Shown here in pieces: positions 34,228-43,388 of a stretch of DNA of 64,000 bases. The stretch is from Terriglobia bacterium (GTDB lineage: Bacteria; Acidobacteriota; UBA6911). Numbering within the stretch: the stretch's first letter is position 1; every line of letters begins with the position of its first letter. Where the stretch lies: positions 56,278 through 120,277 of the forward strand of contig JAIQGI010000017.1 in the NCBI GenBank assembly GCA_020072565.1, read 5' to 3'. The notes under the pieces were generated by a model that was not told the DNA's origin, ran no database searches, and saw only the letters and a list, made by a program, of their open reading frames with translations. The position numbers and the translations under genes are program-made.

Positions 34228-35202
34228 GTGGCTACCAGTGAAGCTGCAATAGTGGAGACCACCAATTTGACACGGCGCTTCGGGGAGCTGACGGCGGTGG
34301 ACGGACTCTCCATCAGGATCGAGCGCGGCGAGATCTTCGGCCTGGTGGGCCCTGACGGCGCGGGCAAGACCACAACCTTGCGCCTCCTGTGCGGGCTTCT
34401 CGATCCCACCGAGGGTACGGCACGAGTCGTGGGCCACGACGTGCAGCGCGAACTCGAGTCGGTCAAGGATCGCATCGGCTACATGGCACAGCGCTTCGGG
34501 CTCTATGTCGACTTGACCGTCGATGAAAACATGGGCTTTTACGCCGATCTGTTCGGCATTTCCGCGAGCGAACGCAGCGCGCTGACCGCCCAACTGCTCA
34601 AGATGACACGCATGGCCCCTTTCCGGGGAAGACCGGCGGGAAATCTCTCCGGCGGCATGAAACAGAAACTGGGCCTGATGTGCACGCTGCTTCACCGTCC
34701 CCAGGTCCTTTTTCTGGATGAGCCGACCAACGGCGTCGATCCTGTCTCGCGGCGCGACTTCTGGGCCATCCTGTATCAATTGGTAAAGGACGGCCTGACC
34801 GTCGTGATCACCACAGCGTATCTCGACGAAGCGGAACGCTGCAACCGCATCGGCCTGATGCACAAGGGAAAACTCATCCGGTGTGAGGCGCCTGATGCGC
34901 TCAAGCGTAATCTCGATGAGGTTTGCTACGAGGTGCGGACTCCCGATGCGCGCCGGACGCGGGAAATAATCGAGCGCCTTCCCGGCGTGGTGAGCGTTGA
35001 GCCCTTCGGCGCGGCGCTGCACCTGTTCCTCTCGCCTGGGCAGACCTCGGCGGACAGGCTGGAACGGGAAGTCGCTTCCCATGGCATCGAGCCGGTCGAA
35101 CTCAGGAAGATCGTTCCTTCCCTGGAGGACGCTTTCATCGCGCTGATCCGCAAAGCGGGGCGCGCAAGTCCCGGAAACGGAGGAGCACAGCGCGGGACAT
35201 AG
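34228..35202 (+). CDS. ABC-2 exporter ATP-binding protein 1 (N-half of YbhF-like)
   Basis: A 324-residue ABC ATPase with Walker A GPDGAGKTTT, Q-loop YMAQRFGLY, signature LSGGMKQKLGL, Walker B VLFLDEPTNGVDP and H-loop replaced by ITTAYLDEAERC. A C-terminal extension (about 225-320) matches the DUF4162-like tail of drug exporters. Start GTG 34228 has GAGG ten bases upstream. E. coli YbhF carries two such ATPases on one chain; here they are two genes. The usual Asn of Walker A GPNGAGK is Asp here. It energises the two permeases encoded downstream. Confidence 0.9.
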   Translation: MATSEAAIVETTNLTRRFGELTAVDGLSIRIERGEIFGLVGPDGAGKTTTLRLLCGLLDPTEGTARVVGHDVQRELESVKDRIGYMAQRFGLYVDLTVDENMGFYADLFGISASERSALTAQLLKMTRMAPFRGRPAGNLSGGMKQKLGLMCTLLHRPQVLFLDEPTNGVDPVSRRDFWAILYQLVKDGLTVVITTAYLDEAERCNRIGLMHKGKLIRCEAPDALKRNLDEVCYEVRTPDARRTREIIERLPGVVSVEPFGAALHLFLSPGQTSADRLEREVASHGIEPVELRKIVPSLEDAFIALIRKAGRASPGNGGAQRGT

Positions 35203-35211
35203 CCGCGCGCA

Positions 35212-35242
35212 GAAATCTCAGCGCAGCGTTCGCTGAGATTTC
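35212..35242. repeat. 12-bp perfect hairpin between the two ABC ATPase genes
   Basis: GAAATCTCAGCG (35212-35223) and CGCTGAGATTTC (35231-35242) form a perfect stem with a 7-nt loop in the 73-bp gap. There is no U-tract. It could stabilise or attenuate the mRNA inside the operon. Confidence 0.55.
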
Positions 35243-35275
35243 AGAGGCCACAGAAGACTAAAGAAGAGAAAGAGC

Positions 35276-36220
35276 ATGCAGGAAGGTTGGGCGGTTGAAG
35301 TGCGGGATCTGATCAAGTGCTTCGGAGATTTTTGCGCGGTAGACCACGTCTCATTTTCGGTGCGCCGCGGCGAAATCTTCGGTTTCCTCGGCCCGAACGG
35401 GGCGGGCAAATCGACGACCATCCGCATCCTGTGCGGCCTGCTCAAACCCTCCGGGGGTCGCGCACTGGTCGGAGGCCTGGATGTCGCCGCTGTGCCGGAG
35501 CTGGTGCGCAGAAACATCGGCTATATGTCCCAGAAGTTTTCGCTCTATGACGATCTGACCGTAGGCGAGAATATCGATTTCTTCAGCGGCATCTACCGCG
35601 TCCCGCGCGACCTGCGGCGCGAGCGCAAAGAACATGCGCTGCGCATGGCCGGGCTCGAAGAACACCACGACGTCCTGACGCGAACGCTGGCAGGCGGATG
35701 GAAACAGCGGCTGGCGCTCGGTTGCGCCATCCTGCACCGTCCTCCGATCCTGTTTCTGGATGAACCGACTTCCGGAGTCGATCCCATCGCGCGCCGCACG
35801 TTCTGGGCTCTCATCTATCAGCTCTCCGAGGCCGGCCACACTGTGTTCGTCAGCACGCACTACATGGACGAAGCGGAGTATTGCCACCGTCTCGCGCTCA
35901 TGGACCGCGGCAAGATCATTGCACTCGGCGCTCCTGAGGAGTTGAAGGGAAGGTTGCGCGCGCTGAGTCTGATGAACCTGGAGTCATCCGATCCCCTGGA
36001 AAGCATGCGGGCGCTCGAAAAGGAACCCGGGATCATGGACGTCGCGGTCTTCGGCGGCGGGCTTCACGTGACGGTCGCGGATCCTGGGGAAGCCGCGCCG
36101 CGCATTCGGAACGCGCTGGCTGCGAGAGGCATCGCCATCAGGGGCCTCGAGGTCATTGCGCCATCGATGGAGGACGTCTTTGTCGCCTCCATCGCAGCAG
36201 AGGAGCGGAAAGCATCATGA
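35276..36220 (+). CDS. ABC-2 exporter ATP-binding protein 2 (C-half of YbhF-like)
   Basis: A 314-residue ABC ATPase: Walker A GPNGAGKSTT, Q-loop YMSQKFSLYDDLTV, signature LAGGWKQRLALG, Walker B ILFLDEPTSGVDP, H-loop STHYMDEAEYC. The signature begins LAGG instead of LSGG, so the two composite ATP sites may be unequal. The C-terminal tail (about 220-310) resembles that of protein 1. The stop overlaps the start of the first permease by four bases, showing tight coupling. Confidence 0.9.
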   Translation: MQEGWAVEVRDLIKCFGDFCAVDHVSFSVRRGEIFGFLGPNGAGKSTTIRILCGLLKPSGGRALVGGLDVAAVPELVRRNIGYMSQKFSLYDDLTVGENIDFFSGIYRVPRDLRRERKEHALRMAGLEEHHDVLTRTLAGGWKQRLALGCAILHRPPILFLDEPTSGVDPIARRTFWALIYQLSEAGHTVFVSTHYMDEAEYCHRLALMDRGKIIALGAPEELKGRLRALSLMNLESSDPLESMRALEKEPGIMDVAVFGGGLHVTVADPGEAAPRIRNALAARGIAIRGLEVIAPSMEDVFVASIAAEERKAS

Positions 36221-37350
36221 AACTACGCCGCACCTGGGCCGTGACCCGCAAGGAATTCCTGCACATCGTGCGTGATCCCAGAAGCCTGATCATGGCGCTG
36301 GCGCTGCCGCTGCTCATGCTCTTGCTCTTCGGCTATGCGCTCACGCTGGATATCGACCGCATCCCGACGATCGTCTATGACGCGGACCGGACGCCCGAGA
36401 GTCGAGAACTGATTTCCCGCTTCCAGGGTTCGCGCTATTTCCAGATCCTCGGCGGGGCCGACGATTACCGGACCGTCGAGGCTGCGATCGACCGGAATGA
36501 ATGCCTTCTGGGAGTCGTCATCTTCAGGGACTATGCGCGCCAGTTACTGTCCGGCGGCGAGGCCCGGGTTCAGCTGCTGCTGGACGGGAGCGATTCCAAC
36601 ACGGCATCGATCGGCCTCGGCTATGCCCGCGCGCTGCTTCAAACCTATGATCTCGAACTGCGCACCAGCACGCAGAACCGCCGGGGTGGAGGATCGACGG
36701 CCTCACCGATCCAGCCGCGCCTGCGCATCTGGTACAATCCCGACCTGAAATCCAGAAACTACATTGTCCCGGGGTTGATTGCCGTCATTCTCATGATCAT
36801 CGCCGCGTTGCTCACCTCCCTGACGATCGCGCGCGAGTGGGAGATGGGCACCATGGAGCAGCTCATTTCCACTCCTTTACGCGCCACGGAGCTGGTGCTT
36901 GGGAAAATGGCTGCTTTCTTCGCCCTCGGCGTGATCGACATGCTGGTTGCGCTCGTCGTGGGGATCAGCATTTTCCGCGTGCCCCTGCGTGGCAGCGTCC
37001 TGTTCCTGGCCTGTACCAGCGGCATATTCCTCGTCGGCGCACTCTGCTGGGGGATCCTGATCTCGGCCCTGGTTCGGTCCCAGCTGCTGGCCTACCAACT
37101 GGGCGCGCTCACTTCATTTCTGCCGGCCTTCCTGCTCTCGGGGTTTATCTTCTCCATCGAGAATATGCCGGCGGCAATCCAGGCCGTTACCTACATATTC
37201 CCGGCGAGATACTTCGTTACGATCCTGAAGGGAATCTTCCTGCGCGGCGTGGGAGCGCGCGTCCTTTGGGGCGAAGCTGTGCTGCTTCTCGTGTATGCCG
37301 TGGCGGTCTTCCTCGCCGCCACCCGAAAGCTCAAGCAAAAAGTCGCCTGA
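36217..37350 (+). CDS. ABC-2 type permease 1 (YbhS-like)
   Basis: A 377-residue inner-membrane protein with one N-terminal span (LALPLLMLLLFGYALTL), a large periplasmic domain (about 45-175) and five C-terminal spans. The amphipathic coupling helix EWEMGTMEQLISTPLRATELVLG, followed by KMAAFFALGVIDM, is typical of the ABC-2 drug-export permeases. The motif FLLSGFIFSIENMP is the conserved final-third signature. It should pair with permease 2. Translation is coupled to the preceding ATPase gene. Confidence 0.9.
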   Translation: MKLRRTWAVTRKEFLHIVRDPRSLIMALALPLLMLLLFGYALTLDIDRIPTIVYDADRTPESRELISRFQGSRYFQILGGADDYRTVEAAIDRNECLLGVVIFRDYARQLLSGGEARVQLLLDGSDSNTASIGLGYARALLQTYDLELRTSTQNRRGGGSTASPIQPRLRIWYNPDLKSRNYIVPGLIAVILMIIAALLTSLTIAREWEMGTMEQLISTPLRATELVLGKMAAFFALGVIDMLVALVVGISIFRVPLRGSVLFLACTSGIFLVGALCWGILISALVRSQLLAYQLGALTSFLPAFLLSGFIFSIENMPAAIQAVTYIFPARYFVTILKGIFLRGVGARVLWGEAVLLLVYAVAVFLAATRKLKQKVA

Positions 37351-37355
37351 AACCT

Positions 37356-38513
37356 ATGTGGGATCGAATCAAAGAGATCATCCGAAAAGAGTTCTACCAG
37401 ACGTTGCGGGATCCGCGCACCCGAGGGCTGCTCTTCGGACCGCCCCTGATCCAGCTCATTATTTTTGGATTTGCGGTCAACATGGATGTGCAGCTGACCA
37501 GGATCGCCTGGATGGACTCGGATCGAACATCGGAGAGCCGCGCGCTGCTGTCCGCCTTCCAGGGATCGAAGTACTTCCTGGTGCAGGAAGTGCTCGACCG
37601 GGACGATCAGATCGACGGGGTGCTTGATGGGGGGCGGACCCAGGCCGTGGTGCGCGTCCTCCCCGGCTTCACACGCAGCATTTATCGCGGCGATGCAGCC
37701 GAGGTTCAGATCCTCGTCGACGGAACGAACTCCAATACCGCCGGCATCATTTCGAACTACATTTCCCAGGCTGTGGCAGGATTTGCCGCGGCCGTATTTC
37801 AGGAGCGGCAAAGTTCCCGCATGATGGCGCGTACCGAGAACATAAGCGGCCCTGCCCCGGGCCCCGGCGGCGGGCTGGCCGTGGAATCTCGGGTGTGGTT
37901 CAATCCGGACTTGAGGAGCAGGAATTACTTCGTTCCCGGAGTCATCGTCAACATCATTGCCCTGGTGACGATCATGCTGACCGCGATGAGCATCGTGCGG
38001 GAGAAGGAGATCGGCACAATGGAGCAGCTGATGGTGACCCCGCTCCGCCCGATCGAGCTCATGCTGGGCAAACTTCTTCCGTTCGCCTTCGTCGGCATCC
38101 TCCAGGCTGTGGCCATCACGGCCGCGGCGCTGCTCATCTTCCGCATACCGCTCCGCGGCAGCGCCGTGCTGCTGTTCGTTAGCGCTCTTTTCTTCCTGCT
38201 GACGACCCTGGGCATAGGCCTTTTCATCTCGACCATTTCGCGCACCCAGCAGCAGGCCATGATGTCGTCGTTTTTCTTTTTCATGCCGGCGCTGCTGCTG
38301 AGCGGTTTCGCCTTTCCCATCCGCAATATGCCGCTCCCCGTCCAGTACCTGACCTATCTCATTCCGCTGCGTTACTTCATGGAGATCGTGCGCGGCCTCT
38401 TTCTCAAGGGAACCGGGATACAGTACCTTTGGCCGCAGGTCGCAGCGCTCTTCGTCTTCGGTGTCGCGATCCTCGGACTGAGCGCCCTGCGATTCCGCAA
38501 GCGCCTCGATTAG
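37356..38513 (+). CDS. ABC-2 type permease 2 (YbhR-like)
   Basis: A 385-residue paralogue of the preceding permease with the same layout: N-terminal span (LIQLIIFGFAVNM), large periplasmic part (about 50-190), then five spans with the coupling helix EKEIGTMEQLMVTPLRPIELMLG and the LLSGFAFPIRNMP signature. The start at 37356 is 5 bp after the stop of permease 1; the open frame extends much further upstream but that part overlaps permease 1 and is not coding. The two permeases and two ATPases, with HlyD and TolC, make a complete tripartite efflux pump. Substrate unknown. Confidence 0.9.
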   Translation: MWDRIKEIIRKEFYQTLRDPRTRGLLFGPPLIQLIIFGFAVNMDVQLTRIAWMDSDRTSESRALLSAFQGSKYFLVQEVLDRDDQIDGVLDGGRTQAVVRVLPGFTRSIYRGDAAEVQILVDGTNSNTAGIISNYISQAVAGFAAAVFQERQSSRMMARTENISGPAPGPGGGLAVESRVWFNPDLRSRNYFVPGVIVNIIALVTIMLTAMSIVREKEIGTMEQLMVTPLRPIELMLGKLLPFAFVGILQAVAITAAALLIFRIPLRGSAVLLFVSALFFLLTTLGIGLFISTISRTQQQAMMSSFFFFMPALLLSGFAFPIRNMPLPVQYLTYLIPLRYFMEIVRGLFLKGTGIQYLWPQVAALFVFGVAILGLSALRFRKRLD

Positions 38514-38604
38514 GGAGCCGCCAAAATCTCAACGCAGAGGATGTGGAGAAACTCAATCTGACCTTGGTTTTCCCTGCGTGCGCAGCATCCTCTGTTTTGA
38601 GACT

Positions 38605-39804
38605 TTATTTAGATGCGGTGACCATGATTTCGACGAGGGCATCAGGACTCACCAGGCCCGTTCCTGCAGTCACGCGGGCAGGCGGATCCGCCTTGAAAAC
38701 CTCACGGTAAGCCTCGTTCATGGCGTTCATGTTCTTCATGTCGGTGAGGTAGACTGTCGCGTCCACCACGTCCGGCCAGTCAAAGCCGGCCGCCTTGAGC
38801 GTGCGCGCAATTCGGGCCAGGGTCGCACGTGTCTGCCCCGCTGCGTCCCCTTTGTTGCTCGCGTCGTTTCCGAGCATACCGGAAAGGAAAAGACGATTCC
38901 CGATCCGGATCGCCGAACTCAGGTTGGGATTGGGCTGCGCCGGGCTGCCATCGGCATTCGGCGGGTTGAGCGCGTCACGCACGCCTCCTGTGACGGCCAC
39001 CAGACTGATTTCCACCATCGCCTCCGGGCTCATGAGGGTGGTCCTTACGGTCGCGCGTGCGGGCGGGTTCCTTGGGAAATAGGTGCGGTATGCCGCGTTC
39101 ATGTCCTGGAACAGCGCCGTGTCGGTGATGTAGACACGCGTGCCGGCGACATCGGCGAGTGTCATGCCGCCCGCTTTCAATATCTCTCCGGCGTTGTCCA
39201 TCACCGTCTGGGTCTGAATCTTGATGTCGCCCGCGACGAAGGCATTGTCTTTGCCCCTGCGCGCCAGCAGCCCCGCCAGATACATCGTGTCGCCCGAGCG
39301 GATGCCGTAGCTGTACGGATTGGGAGATTTAACCCATCCGGACGGATGCACCACCTGCCGTTCCGCCCCGTCAGGAACGGCGATCATCGACATTTCAATC
39401 AGCGCTTCCGGCATGGCGAGATTGGCCATCACCGTGGTCCGGGCAGGCGGATCTTTGGGCCAATAACCTTTGTAAACTTCGTTCATCGCCGGAAAATCGG
39501 CGGCGCTTCGAAGATAGACATTCACCGACGCCGCATTTTCCAACCTCGATCCGGCCGCTTTCAAGACGCGCGCCAGATTGTCCAGGACGCGCCGGGTCTG
39601 CGCTTGGATGTCGCCGCTGGCAAACCGGCCGGTTTCGTCGGTCGCGAGGGCTCCGGAGAGATAGATGAACTTCCCCGCCTTGACTGCCGGGCTGAAGGGG
39701 AGCTTGAGATCGGCACCGGCTCGGACGATTTGTCTGGTTGATTGAATGGCAGACGGGCTTGCCAGCAGAGACAGGAAAGCAAGGACGGAAAACAGCACGC
39801 GCAT
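38605..39804 (-). CDS. Secreted protein with three RidA-like (YjgF/YER057c/UK114) domains
   Basis: A 399-residue protein with a signal peptide (MRVLFSVLAFLSLLASPSA). Three Rid domains follow in tandem (about 25-150, 155-280 and 290-399). Each has the FIYLSG/MYLAG/LFLSG strand, a helix with QTRRVLDNLARVLKAAG-like sequence and the substrate-binding arginine (DPPARTTV, NPPARATV, DPPARVTA). RidA proteins usually work singly as cytosolic trimers that hydrolyse reactive enamines and imines; here one chain could fold as a pseudo-trimer in the periplasm. The ATG at 39804 has GAGGAGGT at good spacing; longer starts would overlap the BNR gene stop. It lies 55 bp after the BNR gene. Confidence 0.88.
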   Translation of the reverse strand: MRVLFSVLAFLSLLASPSAIQSTRQIVRAGADLKLPFSPAVKAGKFIYLSGALATDETGRFASGDIQAQTRRVLDNLARVLKAAGSRLENAASVNVYLRSAADFPAMNEVYKGYWPKDPPARTTVMANLAMPEALIEMSMIAVPDGAERQVVHPSGWVKSPNPYSYGIRSGDTMYLAGLLARRGKDNAFVAGDIKIQTQTVMDNAGEILKAGGMTLADVAGTRVYITDTALFQDMNAAYRTYFPRNPPARATVRTTLMSPEAMVEISLVAVTGGVRDALNPPNADGSPAQPNPNLSSAIRIGNRLFLSGMLGNDASNKGDAAGQTRATLARIARTLKAAGFDWPDVVDATVYLTDMKNMNAMNEAYREVFKADPPARVTAGTGLVSPDALVEIMVTASK

Positions 39805-39859
39805 GATCCACCTCCTCGGTTCGATGACGACTGGTTCCTCAGCAATTTTGACTGTGTTG

Positions 39860-42800
39860 CTACGGCGTCTTGATCGGGTCCAGTCCTGCCGATGCAACCA
39901 GGGTGTTGAACGCCGGCACGTCCACCTTCAATATTGTCTCCAATTTCGCCAGTTGGGTATCAAGGCGGGCTGACAAGTCTTTGAAAACCTCGTACGACTG
40001 AGCGGTCGGCCGCGCATCGGCACTCTCGACGACACCCTCGAGCGCCGCGAGCTTGTTGTTCAGCTTGATCGGAAAGTTCAGGGGATCCTGGCTGCTCTGG
40101 TTGCGGTATTGGTAGATTTCGCCCTCAATGCCGGTCAGCTTTTGTGCGAGCGTTTCGCCGCTCGCGACGAGTTGCGCATCCTTTTTCTTGTCCAGCTTTC
40201 CCAGGCGATCGCCGATCTGATCCTTCAGGTTTCGGATGCGAACAACGGTGTTGTTGGCCTGGCTGAGTTGGTCGCGAATCTGCAGGGCGAGTTTGAACTG
40301 CTCCTGCAGGTCCGCATCCGTTACGGTCGTGAGCAAAGGGTTTTTCACGATTGTGAACGAATGCGTCAGCGTCTGGCTGGGCAAGCGCGTGATCTCAGGA
40401 TTGCCACCGATTGGCATCGGCCGCGTCACCGTCATGCCGGTGATTGTCAGCTCCACCTGATATCTGCCAGGCGGCGCTACCGGCCCGCGCAGGTTCCCCG
40501 CCCACAGAATGATTTTTGGAAATCCAGTCGCGTCCGGGTACCGCATGTCCCATACAAAGCGATTCATGCCGGCCTGGTCGCCGACTCGTGGCGGCGACGA
40601 GGCCCGTCCCGATTCCTCTCCCTCGCCACCTGCCGGAGTCTCCGGTTTCTGCTTTTCCTCGGCCGGGGTCCCCATGAAGCTGCGTACCAGGTTGCGCTGC
40701 CCGTCGAGAATGCTGATGGTGACCTTTTCGGCCGGCTCCGCCAGGTAGTAGTCGATCGCTATCCCTCGGCTTACAGATCGCATGGCATCGGCAGGAGCGA
40801 ACAGGTACACGGGAGGTTTCGCCGCCGCGAACCCGGGAGTGAGCTGGCGCAGTACGCCGATGTTTTCGAGGACGTAAAATGAGCGGCCATGCGTCGCGAT
40901 GATCACGTCGTTGTCTTTCACGGTGATGTCCTGCACGGACGTCACGGGCAAGTCCAGGCGCAGCGATTGCCAGCTCCGCCCGTCATCGAACGATGCGTAA
41001 ATGCCGTGTTCCGTGCCCGCAAAGAGCAGGCCCGGCCGTTTGGGGTCTTCGCGGATCGCGCGCGCGAAATCGCGCGGCCCGATACCGTCGATGATTTTCC
41101 TCCACGTCCGGCCGTAGTCGTCGGTGCCATAAAAGTACGGGGCCCAGTCGTCCTGCTGGTACCGATTCGCGGCTGCATACGCTGTGCCCGGCTTGGTCGG
41201 CGATGCTTCGATGAGGCTGATGCGTGCGAGATCCGGCAAATCAGGCGGCGTTACTCGTTGCCAGCTCTTTCCGCCATCCCGCGTGACCGACACGATGCCG
41301 TCATCCGATCCGGTCCAGATGGTGTTCGGGTCTTTCGGCGATGGGGCAATTGTGAAGATGGTCGCATAGGTCTCGACCCCCGTCTGATCGAGCGTGATCG
41401 GCCCGCCCGAAGGTCCCATGGTTTTCGGATCGGCGCGCGTCAGGTCACCGCTGATCCGCTCCCAGCTCTGGCCTTCGTTCGTCGTGCGCCAGAGATGCTG
41501 CGAGCCGACATAGAGCACGCGCGGATCTGCGGGCGAGAAGACAATCGGAAACGTCCACTGGAACCGCTCCTTGATGTCCTTGGACGAGTGGCCCATCGGA
41601 TTCTCGGGCCACACGTTGATCTCACGCATCTGGCCGGTCGACCGGTCGTACCGCGTCAGCAGGCCGCCGTAACTGCCGGCGTAAAAAATGTTCGGGTTGC
41701 GCGGATCGGCCGCGATGTACCCGCTCTCCCCCCCACCCACCTGATAGAACTCGTCCCCATTGCCGTTGCTCGGAACGCATGCGGTGCTGTTGTCCTGCTG
41801 AGCCCCGCAGACATGGTACGGGATGTGGGCGGTGGTGACCACGTGGTAGAGCTGCGCCGTCGGATAGCGCTGGCCCGTCCACGTCTCGCCGCCGTTCGTC
41901 GACACGTTGGCGCCACCGTCGTTCCCGTTGATCATTCTCGCCGGATCATCGGGGGCGATCCACAGATCGTGATTGTCACCGTGCGGCGTGCGGACCGTCT
42001 TGTACGTCTTGCCGCCGTCGTCGGAGCGATAGAAACCGGTGTTCAGGACGTAGACTCGATCGCGGTTTTTCGCATCCGTGTAGATCCGGGTGTAATAAAA
42101 GGCGCGCTGGCGGAATCGGCGCTCGTCGTTTACTTTCATCCAGGTCATGCCGCCATCGTCCGATCGGAAGATGCCTCCATCCTCGGCTTCGATGATCGCC
42201 CACACGCGGTTTGAATCGGCGCCTGATACCGACACGCCGATTTTGCCGATAATCCCCTTGGGCAATCCCGGGTTGCGCGTGATCTCGGTCCAGTTGTCTC
42301 CGCCGTCGGTCGACTTGAACAGTCCGCTCCCCGGCCCTCCGCTCGAAAGCGAGTAAGGCGTCCGAAACACCTCCCAGATGGCCGCAAAGAGCATCTGCGG
42401 ATTCTTCGGATCGATGCAGAGATCGACTGCGCCGGCATGGTCGCTCCGGTACAGGACCTTCTGCCAGGTTTTGCCTCCGTCTCGAGAGCGGAAGACTCCG
42501 CGATCCGGATTCGGCCCGAAGGGGTGGCCGAGCGCTGCGACGAAAATGACATCCGGGTTGGTCGGGTGGATGCGAATCCGTCCGATGGCCTGAGCATCCG
42601 TCAAGCCGCTTGGCGTCCAGGTCTTGCCTGCATCAGCCGATTTGTAGAGACCGTCGCCCTGGATGATGTCGCCGCGGAGTTCGGTCTCACCGGTGCCGAT
42701 GAAGACGATGTCGGGATTTGATTCCGAAACGGCGACGGCGCCGACCGACGAAGTCCGGAGGACGGTATCCGTGACGGATTTCCATGTGGTTCCGCCGTCC

Positions 42801-43054
42801 GTGGTCTTCCACAACCCGCCGCCCGTCGCGCCGAAGTAATACTCGAGCGGGCGGCTCGGACTGCCGGCAACCCCGATCGACCGGCCGCCTCGATTCGGCC
42901 CGATGTTACGCCATTTCAGGCCGGTGAAAAACTGCGGATCATAGCTGATGGTGACTTGAGCCGCGTTCTGCGTTGTGCCTGTGATTGTGACGGCGTCGGC
43001 GATCGCAACGACAAGTAACAAAGTTCCAGCGGAAAGGGAGGCTAAGCTTCGCAT
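39860..43054 (-). CDS. Large secreted BNR/Asp-box (VPS10/sortilin-like) propeller protein
   Basis: A 1064-residue secreted protein with a signal peptide (1-21). Residues about 45-720 contain at least ten Asp-box motifs (S/T-x-D-x-G-x-T-W), including TTDGGTTW, SADAGKTW, SRDGGKTW, STDGGDNW, SDDGGMTW, TNEGQSWE, TRDGGKSW and FDDGRSW, which mark the blades of beta-propellers. A C-terminal region (about 730-1064) has an Ig-like part (PPGRYQVELTITG) and a helical coil. Annotated relatives are called glycosyl hydrolases or sortilin-like, but no glutamate/tyrosine sialidase site can be pointed to, so enzymatic activity is not claimed. Probably cotranscribed with the triple-Rid gene that follows. Confidence 0.85.
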   Translation of the reverse strand: MRSLASLSAGTLLLVVAIADAVTITGTTQNAAQVTISYDPQFFTGLKWRNIGPNRGGRSIGVAGSPSRPLEYYFGATGGGLWKTTDGGTTWKSVTDTVLRTSSVGAVAVSESNPDIVFIGTGETELRGDIIQGDGLYKSADAGKTWTPSGLTDAQAIGRIRIHPTNPDVIFVAALGHPFGPNPDRGVFRSRDGGKTWQKVLYRSDHAGAVDLCIDPKNPQMLFAAIWEVFRTPYSLSSGGPGSGLFKSTDGGDNWTEITRNPGLPKGIIGKIGVSVSGADSNRVWAIIEAEDGGIFRSDDGGMTWMKVNDERRFRQRAFYYTRIYTDAKNRDRVYVLNTGFYRSDDGGKTYKTVRTPHGDNHDLWIAPDDPARMINGNDGGANVSTNGGETWTGQRYPTAQLYHVVTTAHIPYHVCGAQQDNSTACVPSNGNGDEFYQVGGGESGYIAADPRNPNIFYAGSYGGLLTRYDRSTGQMREINVWPENPMGHSSKDIKERFQWTFPIVFSPADPRVLYVGSQHLWRTTNEGQSWERISGDLTRADPKTMGPSGGPITLDQTGVETYATIFTIAPSPKDPNTIWTGSDDGIVSVTRDGGKSWQRVTPPDLPDLARISLIEASPTKPGTAYAAANRYQQDDWAPYFYGTDDYGRTWRKIIDGIGPRDFARAIREDPKRPGLLFAGTEHGIYASFDDGRSWQSLRLDLPVTSVQDITVKDNDVIIATHGRSFYVLENIGVLRQLTPGFAAAKPPVYLFAPADAMRSVSRGIAIDYYLAEPAEKVTISILDGQRNLVRSFMGTPAEEKQKPETPAGGEGEESGRASSPPRVGDQAGMNRFVWDMRYPDATGFPKIILWAGNLRGPVAPPGRYQVELTITGMTVTRPMPIGGNPEITRLPSQTLTHSFTIVKNPLLTTVTDADLQEQFKLALQIRDQLSQANNTVVRIRNLKDQIGDRLGKLDKKKDAQLVASGETLAQKLTGIEGEIYQYRNQSSQDPLNFPIKLNNKLAALEGVVESADARPTAQSYEVFKDLSARLDTQLAKLETILKVDVPAFNTLVASAGLDPIKTP

Positions 43055-43388
43055 GGTTGCGTCTCCATTAGGGCGATCAGGTGTTCAACTCCCGTGGCTT
43101 GACTTCAGCCGGCCGGCGGATCCTCAGCCTCTGAAGTGGTTCAGCGCCTGAATCGCATATCCCATACAGATGAAACGGGGCCGTTTCTCCCGCCCGAGAG
43201 TATTACTTAATCTTTTGCATTTCACTAGTATTCTCGGAGCAGGTCGAATGATCGCCGGAGGGGGCGGCACCGTGATTGGACGGCGGTTCCAGTATGTCGT
43301 AGTATTTCTCGATTGGTGGAAGGCGCGCCCTCCCGGTGAGGGCGCAACCCTGCCCTCTGCTGGCAGAATTTTCTGACGGGTGACCCTG
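43055..43388. other. Divergent gap between the BNR gene and the PEP-binding gene
   Basis: This 334-bp stretch must contain promoters for both divergent genes. It has an AT-rich segment (about 43195-43240) suitable for a promoter, but no clear -35/-10 pair or palindrome that I can support. Confidence 0.4.

Noticed and set aside
32974..35082. A 702-codon frame on the minus strand opposite the HlyD and first ABC genes
   Set aside because: The plus strand holds well-supported genes; the antisense translation lacks motifs and reflects GC-rich codon bias.
40889..42214. A 441-codon plus-strand frame opposite the BNR gene
   Set aside because: Antisense of the Asp-box repeats; no independent start signal or motif.
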